NCBI GenBank assembly: GCA_001275005.1
Contig: JWZX01002703.1
Span: forward strand, 1 to 27,908
DNA length: 27,908 bases
From: Chrysochromulina tobinii
Lineage: Eukaryota; Haptophyta; Prymnesiales; Chrysochromulinaceae
Reading direction: 5' to 3'
A model generated the notes under the pieces. The model was not told the origin of the DNA, did no database searches, and saw nothing but the letters and a program-made list of their open reading frames with translations. Positions 8,775-18,750 of the stretch are shown here, in pieces. The position numbers and the translations under genes are program-made. Positions within the stretch are counted from its first letter, which is position 1. The number at the start of each line of letters is the position of its first letter.

Positions 8775-9415
8775 AGCCGTAACGCAAGGGCGTGTGAACT
8801 TCACGCGCCCTGTCCAGCGCGGGCCGGGTCGTTTCGTCTCCCCGGCCCGCTCGCGCGCCGCAACATGCGCGCGCCTAGTGACAGTGACAGTACCGCACGG
8901 TACACACTTACACGACTTCGGCCATTTCCTGCCCGTCGGGTAGCACTCGATTAGGAGTGCGGACCATTGGGTTAATGAGCGACCCGTCCGAAGGACGGAG
9001 AGCATAACGCTAATTGCGCTTCGCTCCCGCATCCCCTTGGGCCGCTCTGGCTGGGTATAGGCGGCGCGGCACGGCAGACTCAGGCCGCGAGTCCGCCGGT
9101 CCGCGTCTTCGCCACCCGCCGCATGCTGCATGCTGCGCGCGCGCGCTCTCTCGCTCCGGCGCGCTCGCGCTCGCGGCGACGCGATGCACTCCAGAGCGGC
9201 CCCTTCATGCTCGCCTCTATAGGCGGCGCCCTCGGTGAGCCACCATTTGGCGATCGAAGGGCGTTCGGCGCTGTCGTTCCACGACAGCGCGGAAGAAGTG
9301 GAGCAAAGTTGTGCAGGTCGCCTGCGCCTTTCGCAGCGAATCTCTCGGTAAGACGTTGCTCAGCCTGCGATGGATAGTTAGCGGGCGGTCAGCGCGCGGC
9401 GAGAGAGCGAAACGT
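8775..9415. other. Upstream region of transporter, grading into satellite block
   Basis: This stretch should contain the transporter promoter and leader. No recognised element is visible. From about 9236 it already resembles a strongly diverged copy of the 150-bp repeat that follows: it shares the words CTCAGCCTGCGATG and TAGCGGGCGGTC with the proper units. Confidence 0.5.
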
Positions 9416-10374
9416 GGGCCACCCTTCGGTACGGCCCCCTTGGTGAGAAATCACGAGGTATTCATGAGGAGATCACATCGCGGGCAGTCAGCCTGTGATG
9501 CGATCGATTAACGGGCGGTCGGCGCGCGCGGCAAGCGAGCTACGCGCGGGCCGCCTCTCGGCAGCCCCCTTGGTGAGCAATCCGGAGTTGGTCATGAGGA
9601 AATCATGATCAGGATCGCGGGGGGCACTTAGCCTGTGAGGCGATCGATAGCGGGCTGTTGGTGGCCGCGCGCACGCGCGAGTGAGGTGTGGGCCGCCTCT
9701 CGGCAGCCCCCTCTGTGAGAAGTCACAAGGTGATCATGAGGCAATCACGATCACGATGGTGAGCCATCACGGGCTCTCAGCCTGTGATGTGATAGATAGC
9801 GGGCGGTTGGCGCTTCGGAGGCGCGCGCGTGAGCGAGGCACGGGCCGCCTCTCGGCAGCCCCTTCGGTGAGAGAGATCACAGGGTAATCATGATGCACTC
9901 ACGATCACGATGGTGAGCCATCATGGGCAGGCAGCCTGTGATGTGATTGTTTGCTGGCGGTCTGCGCGCGCAGCGCGAGCGCACACGAAGTGTGGGCCGC
10001 CTCTCGGCAGCCCCCTCTGTGAGAAATCACAATGTAATCATGATGCCATCATGATCACGGCGGTGAGCATCACGGGCACTCAGCCTGTGATGCGATCGTG
10101 GGCTGGCAGTCGGCACGCGCTGGGCTTGCACATGCGAAGATCAGGCCGCCCTTCGGCAGCCCCCTCCGTGTATCTCGAGGTAATCATGATGCAATCATGA
10201 TCACTATGATGAATCATCACGGGAACTCAGCCTGTGATGTGATCGTTAGCTGGCGGTTGGCGCTTTGGATAGCGCGTATGCGAACGAGGCGCGGGCCTCC
10301 TCTCGGCAGCCCCCTAAGTGAGGCATCATAAGGTAATCATGATGCACTCACGATCACGTTGATGAGCCATCACG
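9416..10374. repeat. ~150-bp tandem satellite, seven units
   Basis: Units begin with GGGCCGCCTCTCGGCAGCCC or a variant at 9416, 9548, 9690, 9842, 9994, 10143 and 10293, giving steps of 132, 142, 152, 152, 149 and 150 bp. Each unit then carries a GTGAGAAATCACAAGGT-like box, an A/T-rich palindromic box (in the best copies, 10037-10055 and 10183-10201, two ATCATGAT palindromes separated by three bases), a CATCAC...GTGATG inverted repeat around CTCAGCCT, and a variable alternating GC stretch. The last unit is cut off where the next repeat family begins. The lengthening of units from left to right suggests older, degraded copies at the left. No coding frame is conserved. Confidence 0.92.
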
Positions 10375-11690
10375 CTCAGCGGCACGCGGTGGAACGCGGT
10401 GGCAGGCGGCAGGCAGCGTCGCGCAGTGACACCGCACGGTGGCGCTCGGTGGCGCGCAGATGTGTGCACCTTGTGGCACTCAGTGGCATCCGGTGGCGCT
10501 CGGCGGCCGGCGTTGGCTTGCGTGGCTGTTTTGGCGCATCTCAGAATCGGCTGGCTGGGCTCTTGCAGCGCTCCAGCGCAGATCAGCGTTAGATCGGCGT
10601 TGGTTGGCATGGCTCGCAGCGCAGCACACAGCGGCACCCGGTGGTGCTCGGTAGCACTGGAGAACTGTGCGCCACTCAATGCAAAGGTTGAAAGTTTCAT
10701 GTCGCTCGAAGGCCTCGGTGCCACTCGGTTGCAGGTGCCGCTCAGCGGTACGCGGTGGACCGCGTTGGCACGCGGCGGCACGCAGTGACACCGCTCGGTG
10801 GCACTAGGTGGCGCGCAGTGTGTGCACTTGGTGGCACTACATGGCGATCGGTGGCACTCGGTGGCACTCGACACGAGATTCCATGGCGCGCAGCGATGCT
10901 CGGCAACCTCCGGTTGCACGCGCGGTGCCGCGCAGTGGCAGTCGGTGACGTGCAGCTTTGTGGTGGCACGCAGTAGCGCTTCGTATGCATCGTGCCGCTT
11001 GTTGGCGCGCAGTGGTGCTCATGTCGGTCGGCGGCCTCTGGCGCTCGGCGGCACTCGGTAGCACTCGATGGCGCGCGGTGGCACGCATTGTGGCGCTCGG
11101 CGGCGCTTTGCAGCGCACGGTGGCGCTCAGCGGCACGCGGTGGAACGCGGTGGCAGGCGGCAGGCGGCAGGCGGCATCGCGTAGTGACACCGCACGGTGG
11201 CGCTCGGTGGCGCGCAGATGTGTGCCCTTGTGGCACTCAGTGGCATCCGGTGGCGCTCGGCGGCCGGCGTTGGCTTGCGTGGCCGTTTCGGCGCATCTCA
11301 GAATCGGCTGGCTGGGCTCTTGCAGCGCTCCAGCGCAGATCAGCGTTAGATCGGCGTTGGTTGGCATGGCTCGCAGCGCAGCACACAGCGGCACCCGGTG
11401 GTGCTCGGTAGCACTGGAGAACTGGGCACCACTCACTGCAAACGTTGACACTTGATGTTGCTCGGAGGCCTCGGTGCCACTCGGTGCCACTCGCTGTAGA
11501 GCGCGTTGGAAGCGGCGGTGTGTGCACTTGGTGGCGATCGGTGGCACTCGGTGGCCTCGGCCACGAAACTCCATGATGCGGGGCGGCGCTCGGCAGCATC
11601 CGGCGGCACGCGTGGTGTAGCGCAGTGGCAGTCGGTGACGTGCAACTCTGTGGTGGCACTTTGCGGTACTCAGTAGCGCGCGTTGGCCCC
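10375..11690. repeat. 10-bp minisatellite duplicated as a ~757-bp tandem
   Basis: Most of this tract is built from a degenerate decanucleotide close to GTGGCACTCG, with variants such as GTGGCGCTCG and GCGGCACGCG. On top of this, 10375-11120 and 11125-11690 are two copies of one larger block offset by 751-758 bp. Their first halves (for example 10534-10659 against 11291-11416) are nearly identical, including the segment TCAGAATCGGCTGGCTGGGC, which itself is not decanucleotide-like. The second halves align more loosely. Long open frames on the minus strand read as repetitive HRVPPSATERH-type peptide and are a by-product of the repeat. Confidence 0.88.
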
Positions 11691-12135
11691 ATGGCCGTAG
11701 CACATGGTGGCACACATGTACTCGGTGCTCGGTGCTCGGTCGACGTGCACGGCGACGGCACGAGCCGTATCGTGCACTCGTCGCCGGCACAAAACGCCCA
11801 GCAGCCTCCATCGCGCCATCAGTGCTCGCGCACCAATTTGCGCTGCTTTATTTAGGCTGATCGCGAGCTGGCTGTCAATGGTAGCCCATGACCAAAGGAG
11901 TTGTCGGGGTCCATGGGCTCGGATCGCAGACGAATGTTGGGCGGAATGTGACCCTTTTTACGTCCGACGTGTCGTCGCTGTGGCTTTGCGCAACCATGGA
12001 CATCGTTGTTGCGTTTCACCGCGTGCTTCACACCTAACTCGGTGTGGGGAGCGCCGACCTGTCGGGTCGGTGCCTTTTTTTTGGAGTGGTGCGTATTCAC
12101 ACGGGAGATCGAGTGCACGAATGGCGGTCGCGCGG
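11691..12135. other. Unique spacer between satellite arrays
   Basis: About 445 bp of non-repetitive sequence separates the 10-bp and 34-bp arrays. I see no convincing gene. It contains short lower-GC stretches and a T run at 12073-12081. Confidence 0.5.
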
Positions 12136-12705
12136 GCTCGGTTCGCAGGGCGGCTCAGCATAGCAGCTGGCTCGGCTCTCAGCGCGGCTCAGTATAGCGG
12201 CTGGCTCGGCTTTCGGTGCAGCTCAGCATGGCAGCTGGCTCGGCTCTAAGCGCGGCTCAGCATTACAGCCGGCTCGGCTATCAGCACTGCTCAGTACAGC
12301 GGCTGGCTCGGCTTTCGGCGCGGCTCAGCATGGCGGCTGGCTCGGCTTTCAGCACGGCTCAGTAGAGCGGCTGGCTCGGCTCAGCATGGCAGCTGGCTCG
12401 GCTTTCGGCGCGGCTCAGCATAGCAGCTGGCACGGCTCTCAGCGAGGCGCTGCGTAGCGGCTGACTCGGTTCTCGGCGCGGCTCAGCATAGCATCTGGTC
12501 CGGTTTTGGCTCGGCCAGCATAGCAGCTGGCTCGGCTCATGGCCCGGTTAGCATAACAGCTGGCTCGGCGCAGCACGGCTCAGCATCAAAGCTGGTTCGG
12601 ATCGCAGTGCGGCCCGGCATTGCAGCGGGCTCGGTTTCTAGCGTGGCGTAGCACATCAGCTGGCGCGGCTCTCGGCACGGCTCAGCATAACAGCTGGCAC
12701 GCTCT
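12136..12705. repeat. 34-bp tandem repeat, ~16 copies
   Basis: The unit starts GCAGCTGGCTCGGCTCTCAG and ends with CGCGGCTCAGCATA, 34 bp in all. The first clear full unit begins near 12164 after a partial one. Copies are near-exact in length through about 12500, with one shortened copy (near 12370-12391), then become more divergent toward 12705. The unit itself contains two related CGGCTC words, hinting at growth from a shorter repeat. Thirty-four is not a multiple of three, so no protein repeat is encoded. Confidence 0.93.
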
Positions 12706-13090
12706 ACGGCGGCACGTGTTATTGCGGTGCACTCTGCGGCTGTACGCTTCGCGGCGGTACGCTCGACGGCAGGACGCTCGACGGCGGCACGTGATACGGC
12801 GGTCCGCGTTGCGGCGGCCGCTCTATGGCAACATGCTCTTCAGCGGCGCACGCTCTGGCTGTGCGCTCTGCGGCGGTACGCTTTGCGGCTATACGCTCGA
12901 CGGCAGGACGCTCGACGGCGACACGTGATACGGCGGTCCGCGTTGCGGCGGCCGCTCTATGGCAACACGCTCTTCAGCGGCGCGCGCTCTGGCTGTGCGA
13001 TCTGCGGCGGTACGCTTTGCGGCTATATGCTCGACGGCAGGACACTCGACGGCGGCACGTGATACGGCGGTCCGCGTTGCGGCGGCTCGC
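12706..13090. repeat. 15-bp minisatellite in a 134-bp higher-order repeat
   Basis: The basic unit is 15 bp, close to CGCTCGACGGCGGTA. Nine such units (one base short) form a 134-bp block that is itself repeated: GCTCGACGGCAGG begins at 12761, 12895 and 13029. Blocks one and two are nearly identical, and the third is cut off near 13090. One frame reads five-residue repeats such as TLDGR and TLCGY, resembling the A-[DN]-L-x-x pattern of pentapeptide-repeat proteins, but the 134-bp period shifts the frame in each block and there is no flanking gene structure. Confidence 0.9.
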
Positions 13091-13319
13091 TCTCTGGTAG
13101 TACGCCCTACAGCGGCGAGTATGCATCGAGCGCCAGCCGGTGCATTTCAGCACGAGCGTGAAAGCCAACAGCATGTATTCTTGTGTTGATGCCAAGCTGA
13201 GCGTCAAGCCCGCGAGGGCGAGATGCTGTTGATGTTTTGCTGATGCGGCGTGACGGTGCGTTGAGGCATGCGTTGCTGGCGGTGCCCCCGGCACCGCTCC
13301 AATGGGAGGGAGGGATGGA

Positions 13320-13407
13320 GAGAGAAAGCAGAGGGAGCGCAATTGCGCTTCGTCTGCCCGGATGTGCGCCCGCACGATCCGGTGTGCATGTGCGTGAGCG
13401 CCTTCGT
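13320..13407. repeat. 88-bp dispersed repeat, copy 1
   Basis: These 88 bases are identical to 27821-27908, in the same orientation, 14.5 kb away. The left boundary is sharp: upstream sequences differ completely. The right boundary is unknown because the second copy runs off the window. The element contains GAGCGCAATTGCGCTTCGTC, which includes the palindrome AGCGCAATTGCGCT. Identity over this length in otherwise unrelated contexts implies a recent mobile or repetitive element. Confidence 0.93.
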
Positions 13408-13474
13408 ATAGAGACGCCCTCTCGTCGCCTTTTCGACGTCGTCCGACCTCGGGAGGTGAGGGGGGATGGACGCT

Positions 13475-13519
13475 GCGCAAAGAAGGCACGGTGCTCGCGG
13501 CATCGTGCCTTCTTTGCGC
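13475..13519. repeat. Perfect inverted repeat, 16-bp stem and 13-nt loop
   Basis: GCGCAAAGAAGGCACG at 13475-13490 is the exact reverse complement of 13504-13519, with a 13-base loop between. It lies about 70 bp to the right of the 88-bp dispersed repeat and could belong to the same element or be an independent hairpin. No run of T follows directly, so it does not look like a bacterial-type terminator. Confidence 0.92.
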
Positions 13520-13820
13520 GTAAAGACTTTTGGGGCGAAACCGTCCGAAGGAAGTTCGGTTTGACGCGCCGTATTGAGCTGACTTGTTCGTGCCGCATTC
13601 GCGACCGTGCCAAGAGAGTATGGGAGGCGCCCTCCGTTCACACTGCTTGCGTTACGAGCTGCACGCCACACCCGCCAATCCGACTCCGCACAGGACACAC
13701 ACGGGACACACCCGGGCGCACACGGGTTTCGCGTCTGTCGCCGAGACGCTCCAAGCCGAGTGCGCCCTATGTGTGTAACGAACGAATGAATGGACGATGA
13801 ATTGAAACTTCTCGCAGTCA

Positions 13821-16800
13821 ATGCGTGCACCAGGGCGAGTGATGGTGCCGTCTGCGCCGGCGCTGTCATGGCGCCCTAGCGACCTGGCGGCGCTTTCGGC
13901 AGCCTCAGCAGCTCGCTCGGCGGCCCTGACCGCACAGCTCATTCTCCAGGCCCAGGGGCAACACGATGGTTTCGCCACGCCAATGCCCGACGCCTTTGGG
14001 CATGATGCGGCGCTCCTCACACCTTACTCCATGGTGCCGCGCCCTTTTGCGATTGTGCTCTGGGCACGCTGGCGGCGCTTCGTGATGCAGCGCGATCGAG
14101 TAGCGCGTGCGGCGCGCTTTGCGGCTGCGTGGGCGGCGAAGCGCTCGCGCATGCTGCTCTTCAGTCGCTGGTGGGAGCGCGTTGTGGTTCGCGGGCTGCT
14201 GGAGGAGGAGGCTACGAGACGCGGTATGGTGAGGCTAGCGACCAGCTGCGTGCGGTGGTGGTCCGCGTGGGCGCTCGACTCGCGCAAGCATCGCACGCTG
14301 CAGGAACGTGCGCGCCGCCGGGCGCGCGCCACCAGCAGAGCGTACGAGCTGCGGCACGGGCTTCGCCAGTGGCGCGCCGGCCTCGACGCGCTGGCGGTAG
14401 TGCGCTGGTGCGAGCGCGCCGGTGCTGTGCGCCTGAGGCGCCACCAGCTGAACGAAGGCTGGGGACGGCTGCTGCAGCACTCGGCGCGCTCCCACCTTGA
14501 GACGAAACGGCAGGCGAGCGCATCGCATCGCTTTTTGGAGTATGCGGGCTGTGCGGCCCTCAACGCCTTGTGGCAGCACGCCCGCGCGTGCCGGGCGCTC
14601 GCTAGGGCGGTGCATCTCGCCGCGGTGCGATGGCTAGACTTCGAGCTTCGCCGCACGTGGCGGATTCTCGTAGAGATCACGACTGCTGGGCTTAGGCTGG
14701 CGGCGGCAAGTGAGCGCGCTCGGGACCTCGAGGTGCTTTGGCGCAGTCAGAAGGAAGTCCTGTCGCTGGCGCTGTCACTGGCCGCCCTGCGCCGCAACGC
14801 GAGCGACAGCCGGCGCAATATTCAGACGCGGCAGCGGCGCCATGGCCTCCTCCGGTGGCGCGCGTCAGTGCGCTCGACCTCGCGAACCCTTGCCCATATG
14901 AGCGACGCGCAGCGGCAACGCTACTCCTATCTCGTAGTACTCTTGACACCGCGGGGGCTACGCTGTGCAGTGCTTGCCGCCGGGCTGCGACGTTGGGGAC
15001 GCGCCGCGCGCTGGCGCCGGCACCGTCAATTTCTCGTAGCGCTCGAGTACGTGCATGCGCTTCCATCGTACGCCCCCTCGCTTCCACAGAATGAGGCCCG
15101 TCGACGACGTGAGGCGATCGGCGCGGCCGCTGGCACAGCAGCGGCCGTGGTGGGCGCCGCGGTGGGCGGCTTCGAGGCGAACGGCTCGTCGCTGCACGCG
15201 CGCGGTCTTGAGCTACAAGCGGGCTTGACATACGTCGCGTCTGCCGTGCACTGCCTGGGACGGCACGCGCTTAGGCGGTGGCGGCGCGGCGCCGCCCATC
15301 GAGCGTGGTGGACGGAGATTTCTGAGCGGCGAGCGCTTCCATTCTTCATGGTGCGCCGGCTGCGGGCCCTGCATCGAGCGTGCGTGACGCGGGCGCTGGA
15401 CAGCGTGGTGCTTCTGCGCGGCTGGTTTGCTCGCGGCTATGCTGTGCGCGCGTCGCTGGCATCTCCACTCCCGAGCGCGCGCACGCACTCGGGCCGTGGC
15501 GACTCAGGTGCTGAGCCGTATGAAGCACCGTCATTACGGGCGCGCCTGGCAGAGCTGGCGCGCTTGGGTGAGCGCATGCGAGTGGCGGCGTCTAGAGCAC
15601 GGAGCGGTGCGCAGCCTCCGGTGTCACAGAGCCATGTGGCGCTGGAGGTCCCGCCTCTCCAGAGCTTCACGTGCGGCGCGCATGCAAGCTCTGGAGAACG
15701 CCGTCCTGGCGGCTGCCGCACCCAGGGAGCACAGTCTCGGCAAGGAGCAAAGTCCCGCCGAAGAGGAGAGTCCCGGCAAGGCGGCCAGTCCGGCAGCGCT
15801 TTTGGCGCCAAGGGGCCTTCCAGCCCTCGCCCCGGTAGAGCCTCCAAGCCCATCCGAATCTCCGAGGCCGCGCTCGATTGGGTTGGCGCGCTATCTTGCG
15901 GAGAGGGGCATCACTGTGATGATTGAGAACGATTCGGGGGGGGCGCTCCCTCCCGCGATGTCCTCGCCGCCGCTCGTGGCGCGTTCGCCACCTCCCTTAT
16001 TTGGGCGCTCTAGAAGTGGACTCGCCACCGCGCTCTTGGCTGACGCAACGCCCGCCGCGACGCCCGCCTCGCCGCCCGCCTCGCCCTCCGCCTTAGGCCA
16101 GAGCGCGCGATCAGCCTTCAGCCCGCTCGATGCCAACCCGTGCCGCGCCGTGCCCTCGCCCACGAGCGCGTGCGATCGGGCATGGGAAGCAGGCCGTCTC
16201 TATCAGCCGTCCTCTGGCTCATCTGTGGCTCATCTCTGGCGCACGCCGTCTCAGCCGTCGCCGCTCGAGCAGGGCGTGCGCCAGTCGCCGCTCGAGCAGA
16301 CGCCCATGACGACGCCCACACGGCTGATGCGCGGCCAGCCGTGCCCGAGGCAGGTGCACGTACCGAGTGTCGACGCTCGATACGACGCTCGATGCGCTCG
16401 CCCGAGGCAGGCGGTCGACGCTCGATACGACGCTCGATGCGCATGCCCGAGGCAGGCGGTCGACGCTCGATACGCATACGTCGAGCGACCTGAGTATTGG
16501 CCACACGCCTCGCCACTCGTCATTGGCCGGCAGGTACGTGCAGGCGCACGCCCAGAGCCGCTCGAACCAGCGACACCGGCGCCGCCGCTGGCCGCCAACA
16601 CGGACGAAGAGGAGGAGGAGCAGCCAGCTGCATCTTCGATGCCATCCTCTTCCGAGCGCGCGGCGGCAGCTACCGTCTCGTCCCCTCCCTATGACGAGCC
16701 TGCGTGGCCTACGCACGCAGCAGCTGTGTGCAGTGCCTCCAATACCCCCACCGACGCCGCCTCATCACCGCCAGAGCCATCGCCGCCGCCGCCGCCACCG

Positions 16801-18426
16801 CCGCCATCACGGCAGCCATCGCGGCCGTCGCCACCGCCGCCGCCGCACACGCAATTCTCAGAAGCCCAGGCGATGTGTGGCAATCGGCCCCGGCTTCCAA
16901 AGGGCTGTGCGCCCATGCCCGTGGCTGGCAGCGCGCCCCCGACCCCCTCCCCCCCCGCCCTGGCCTGCAGCAGTTGGGCCTCCCCAGCCAAAAGCGTCGT
17001 GTCGAGCGCCAAAGGGCAGGGTCTCGGAGACAACGGACGTGGCCCCAACGTGATTGGCGCCAATGCCTACGGGCATGGCGCCCACGGCCGTTGCGCCCAC
17101 GGGCAAGGTCCATTTGGTCATGGCGTGTCGCCGCTGACTCGTGCCCGCGGGGCTAGAGATACCTTGGGTATTGTGGGGCTTGAGCGGGCGACGCTTCCCT
17201 CTCTGCACAGCGGCGGTCTATCCTCGCCAATCGAGGAGATGCATGCGGCCAGCATCGGACAGCAGATGCCACACGAGATGCATGCGGCCAGCAGCGAGCA
17301 GCAGATGCCACACGCACAGCTCGTGGCAGCGCTGCGCTCGTGGCGGCAGGCCGTCGCGCGCGACCAGTCGCTCTCCCTATCGTTGGGGCGCGAGAACCGT
17401 TACATTGGGACGCGCCTCGCCCTGCGCCGATGGATGCTGGCTACGCGCACGGCGTCGTGGTGGCTACTGATCGAGGAGACGGCGACCAACTCACTCGCCT
17501 ACCACGCGCGCGCGCGGCTCTTTAAAGAGTGGCGCTGGCACCGTACGGCGCGTCGGCAGTGGAGCGCGCGCGGCGAGTCGCTCGATGCGAGCATCGGCTT
17601 CATCCAGCGTGGCATGCGGCGCCGACTGGCAAGGAGAGCGCTCCGCCACTGGGCCCTCCAGACCCCGGTGCTGCGCGTGGCTCCGCTGGCGCAGCCGGTG
17701 CTCCAGCAGCAGTCAACGTCGTCAACCCGCGTGGCTCCACTAGCGCAGCCGGTGCTCCAGCAGCAGGCGGGCACGGCACCTCGGTTGTGCGCCCTCTCGA
17801 TCAGCCAGCACGCACCTCGGCGGGATGCCGCGGTGCCAACTTCGTCAACGATGTCAACTTCGTCAACCCTGCCGTCGATCAGCCAGCACGCACCTCGGCG
17901 GGATGCCACGGGGGCCACGGTGGTCAACCCGATACGCCGTTTCTTGTACCGTTGGGCACGGCTCGCCTCGAAGGGCCGCCAGGTCGTGGTATGGTTAACA
18001 AGCCAGCGGCGCGCGGTGCTCAGCATGGCGCTTCGTCGGTGGTGCTGGCGCTACTTTGGCGGGCTAGCGCCGTTGACGGATTTCTGGACGCAAAGCTCGT
18101 CAGCCTCGTCTACGGGCCGGAGCAGCTGGAGGGACGAGCTCTTATTTGGAGGTGCCTCCAAAGTCGGTTCGGGTCCTCTCGGTGGTGGCGGCGCGGCTCC
18201 TGGTGGCGTGCGCCGCCAAGACGACAACGACAGCGAGGACGATTCCTCCGATGACAAGGACGAGTTCGTCAAAGGGCCGCCACGCGACTTTGCCGGCGTG
18301 TGGGCCGAGATGTCGCACGGACTCTCGGCCGAGGCCATGGACGACGTGCGCAGGCTCTTGATGCGAGTGCGGATGTCTGCCCGGAGCGCGGCTACGCCGC
18401 GCCGACATAAAAGCATATCGGATTGA
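13821..18426 (+). CDS. SFI1-like tryptophan-repeat protein (two exons)
   Basis: A predicted 1513-aa protein from exon 13821-15443 (541 codons) joined to exon 15508-18426 (972 codons plus stop). Both ends are built of helical repeats with regularly placed tryptophans (LWARWRRF, LRQWRAGL, LLRWRASV, LRRWGRAA; after the splice WQSWRAW, LRRWMLAT, LFKEWRWH, ALRRWCWRY). This is the pattern of SFI1-type proteins, whose repeats bind centrin in centrosomes, basal bodies and contractile fibres. The middle (about residues 590-1150) is Pro/Ser-rich and probably unstructured, with a 15-residue tandem repeat and duplicated EMHAAS..QQMPH and RVAPLAQPVLQQQ units. A near-C-terminal acidic stretch (DDNDSEDDSSDDKDE) follows. 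The first ATG (13821) has a poor context; the ATG seven codons on (13842), with G at -3 and +4, may be the real start. SFI1 assignment is by repeat pattern only. Confidence 0.72.
15444..15507 (+). other. Intron of the SFI1-like gene (64 bp)
   Basis: The tryptophan-repeat pattern leaves one frame near 15440 and resumes in another near 15510. A GTGCGC donor at 15444 and an ACTCAG acceptor ending at 15507 join the frames exactly in phase 0 (GWFARGYA to VLSRMKHRHY). The second frame is closed upstream by a stop at 15385, so the switch must occur between about 15388 and 15530. A sequencing frameshift is the alternative. Confidence 0.7.
16369..16482 (+). repeat. 45-bp coding tandem repeat (VDARYDARCARPRQA)
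   Basis: Within the SFI1-like gene's disordered middle, a 45-bp unit starts at 16369, 16414 and 16459 (the third partial) and encodes the same 15 residues in frame. Each unit contains two ACGCTCGAT words. The repeat keeps the frame, unlike the intergenic satellites. Confidence 0.9.
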
Positions 18427-18750
18427 ACCGATGCCACACCGCTGCCGATAAGGCTTTTTTTTCAATTTATTTACTTACTTATTCTCCACTGTTGACCGTG
18501 CGACTCCTTTTATGCGACGCCTCTTACGGACGCCATGTACGGACCCCCATTGCTGACGAGATGCTCGCAGCGCGCCCGCGCGTGCTCTCACTCGGCGGCA
18601 AAGTAGGCCTTGCGGGCGCAGGAGACGACCTGCCGTGCTGCGTGCGCGTAGCGTGCGCGGGCGCCGTGTCTGCGCGTAAAGGCGAGGAGGTTAGCCTGAA
18701 GGGTAACCCTAACCGTGCCTCCCGGAGCGCGCGAAATGGACCTCGGGACC
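18427..18750. other. Intergenic region between convergent genes
   Basis: The 324 bp between the stops of the SFI1-like gene and the kinase hold no coding frame. A run of eight T at 18454-18461 and a T/A-rich stretch to 18485 may relate to 3'-end formation. A single CCCTAACC near 18704 resembles a telomere unit but is isolated. Confidence 0.5.

Larger units (their letters stand above)
13091..13820. other. Upstream region of the SFI1-like gene
   Basis: No gene is supported in these 730 bp. They hold one copy of an 88-bp dispersed repeat (13320-13407), a perfect 16-bp-stem hairpin (13475-13519) and a short ACACACGGGACACACCCGGG-like stretch near 13700. The promoter of the SFI1-like gene should lie at the right end. 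Confidence 0.5.

Noticed and set aside
8775-9131. N-terminal extension of the transporter to the ATG at 9131
   Set aside because: The extension is Arg/Cys-rich, lacks features of a targeting peptide, and the ATG at 8774 has a good context directly before the hydrophobic core.
10837-11811. Long minus-strand open frame (324 codons) and several smaller ones in 10326-11811
   Set aside because: The peptides are a monotonous HRVPPSATE pattern produced by the decanucleotide repeat; other frames are open as well and there are no domain-like stretches.
15427-15507. Separate second gene starting at 15427
   Set aside because: The frame there begins only with TTG or an ATG inside the predicted intron, and the tryptophan-repeat pattern continues across the junction, so one spliced gene is simpler.
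18704-18712. CCCTAACC as a telomere repeat
   Set aside because: There is one isolated copy, not a tandem run.
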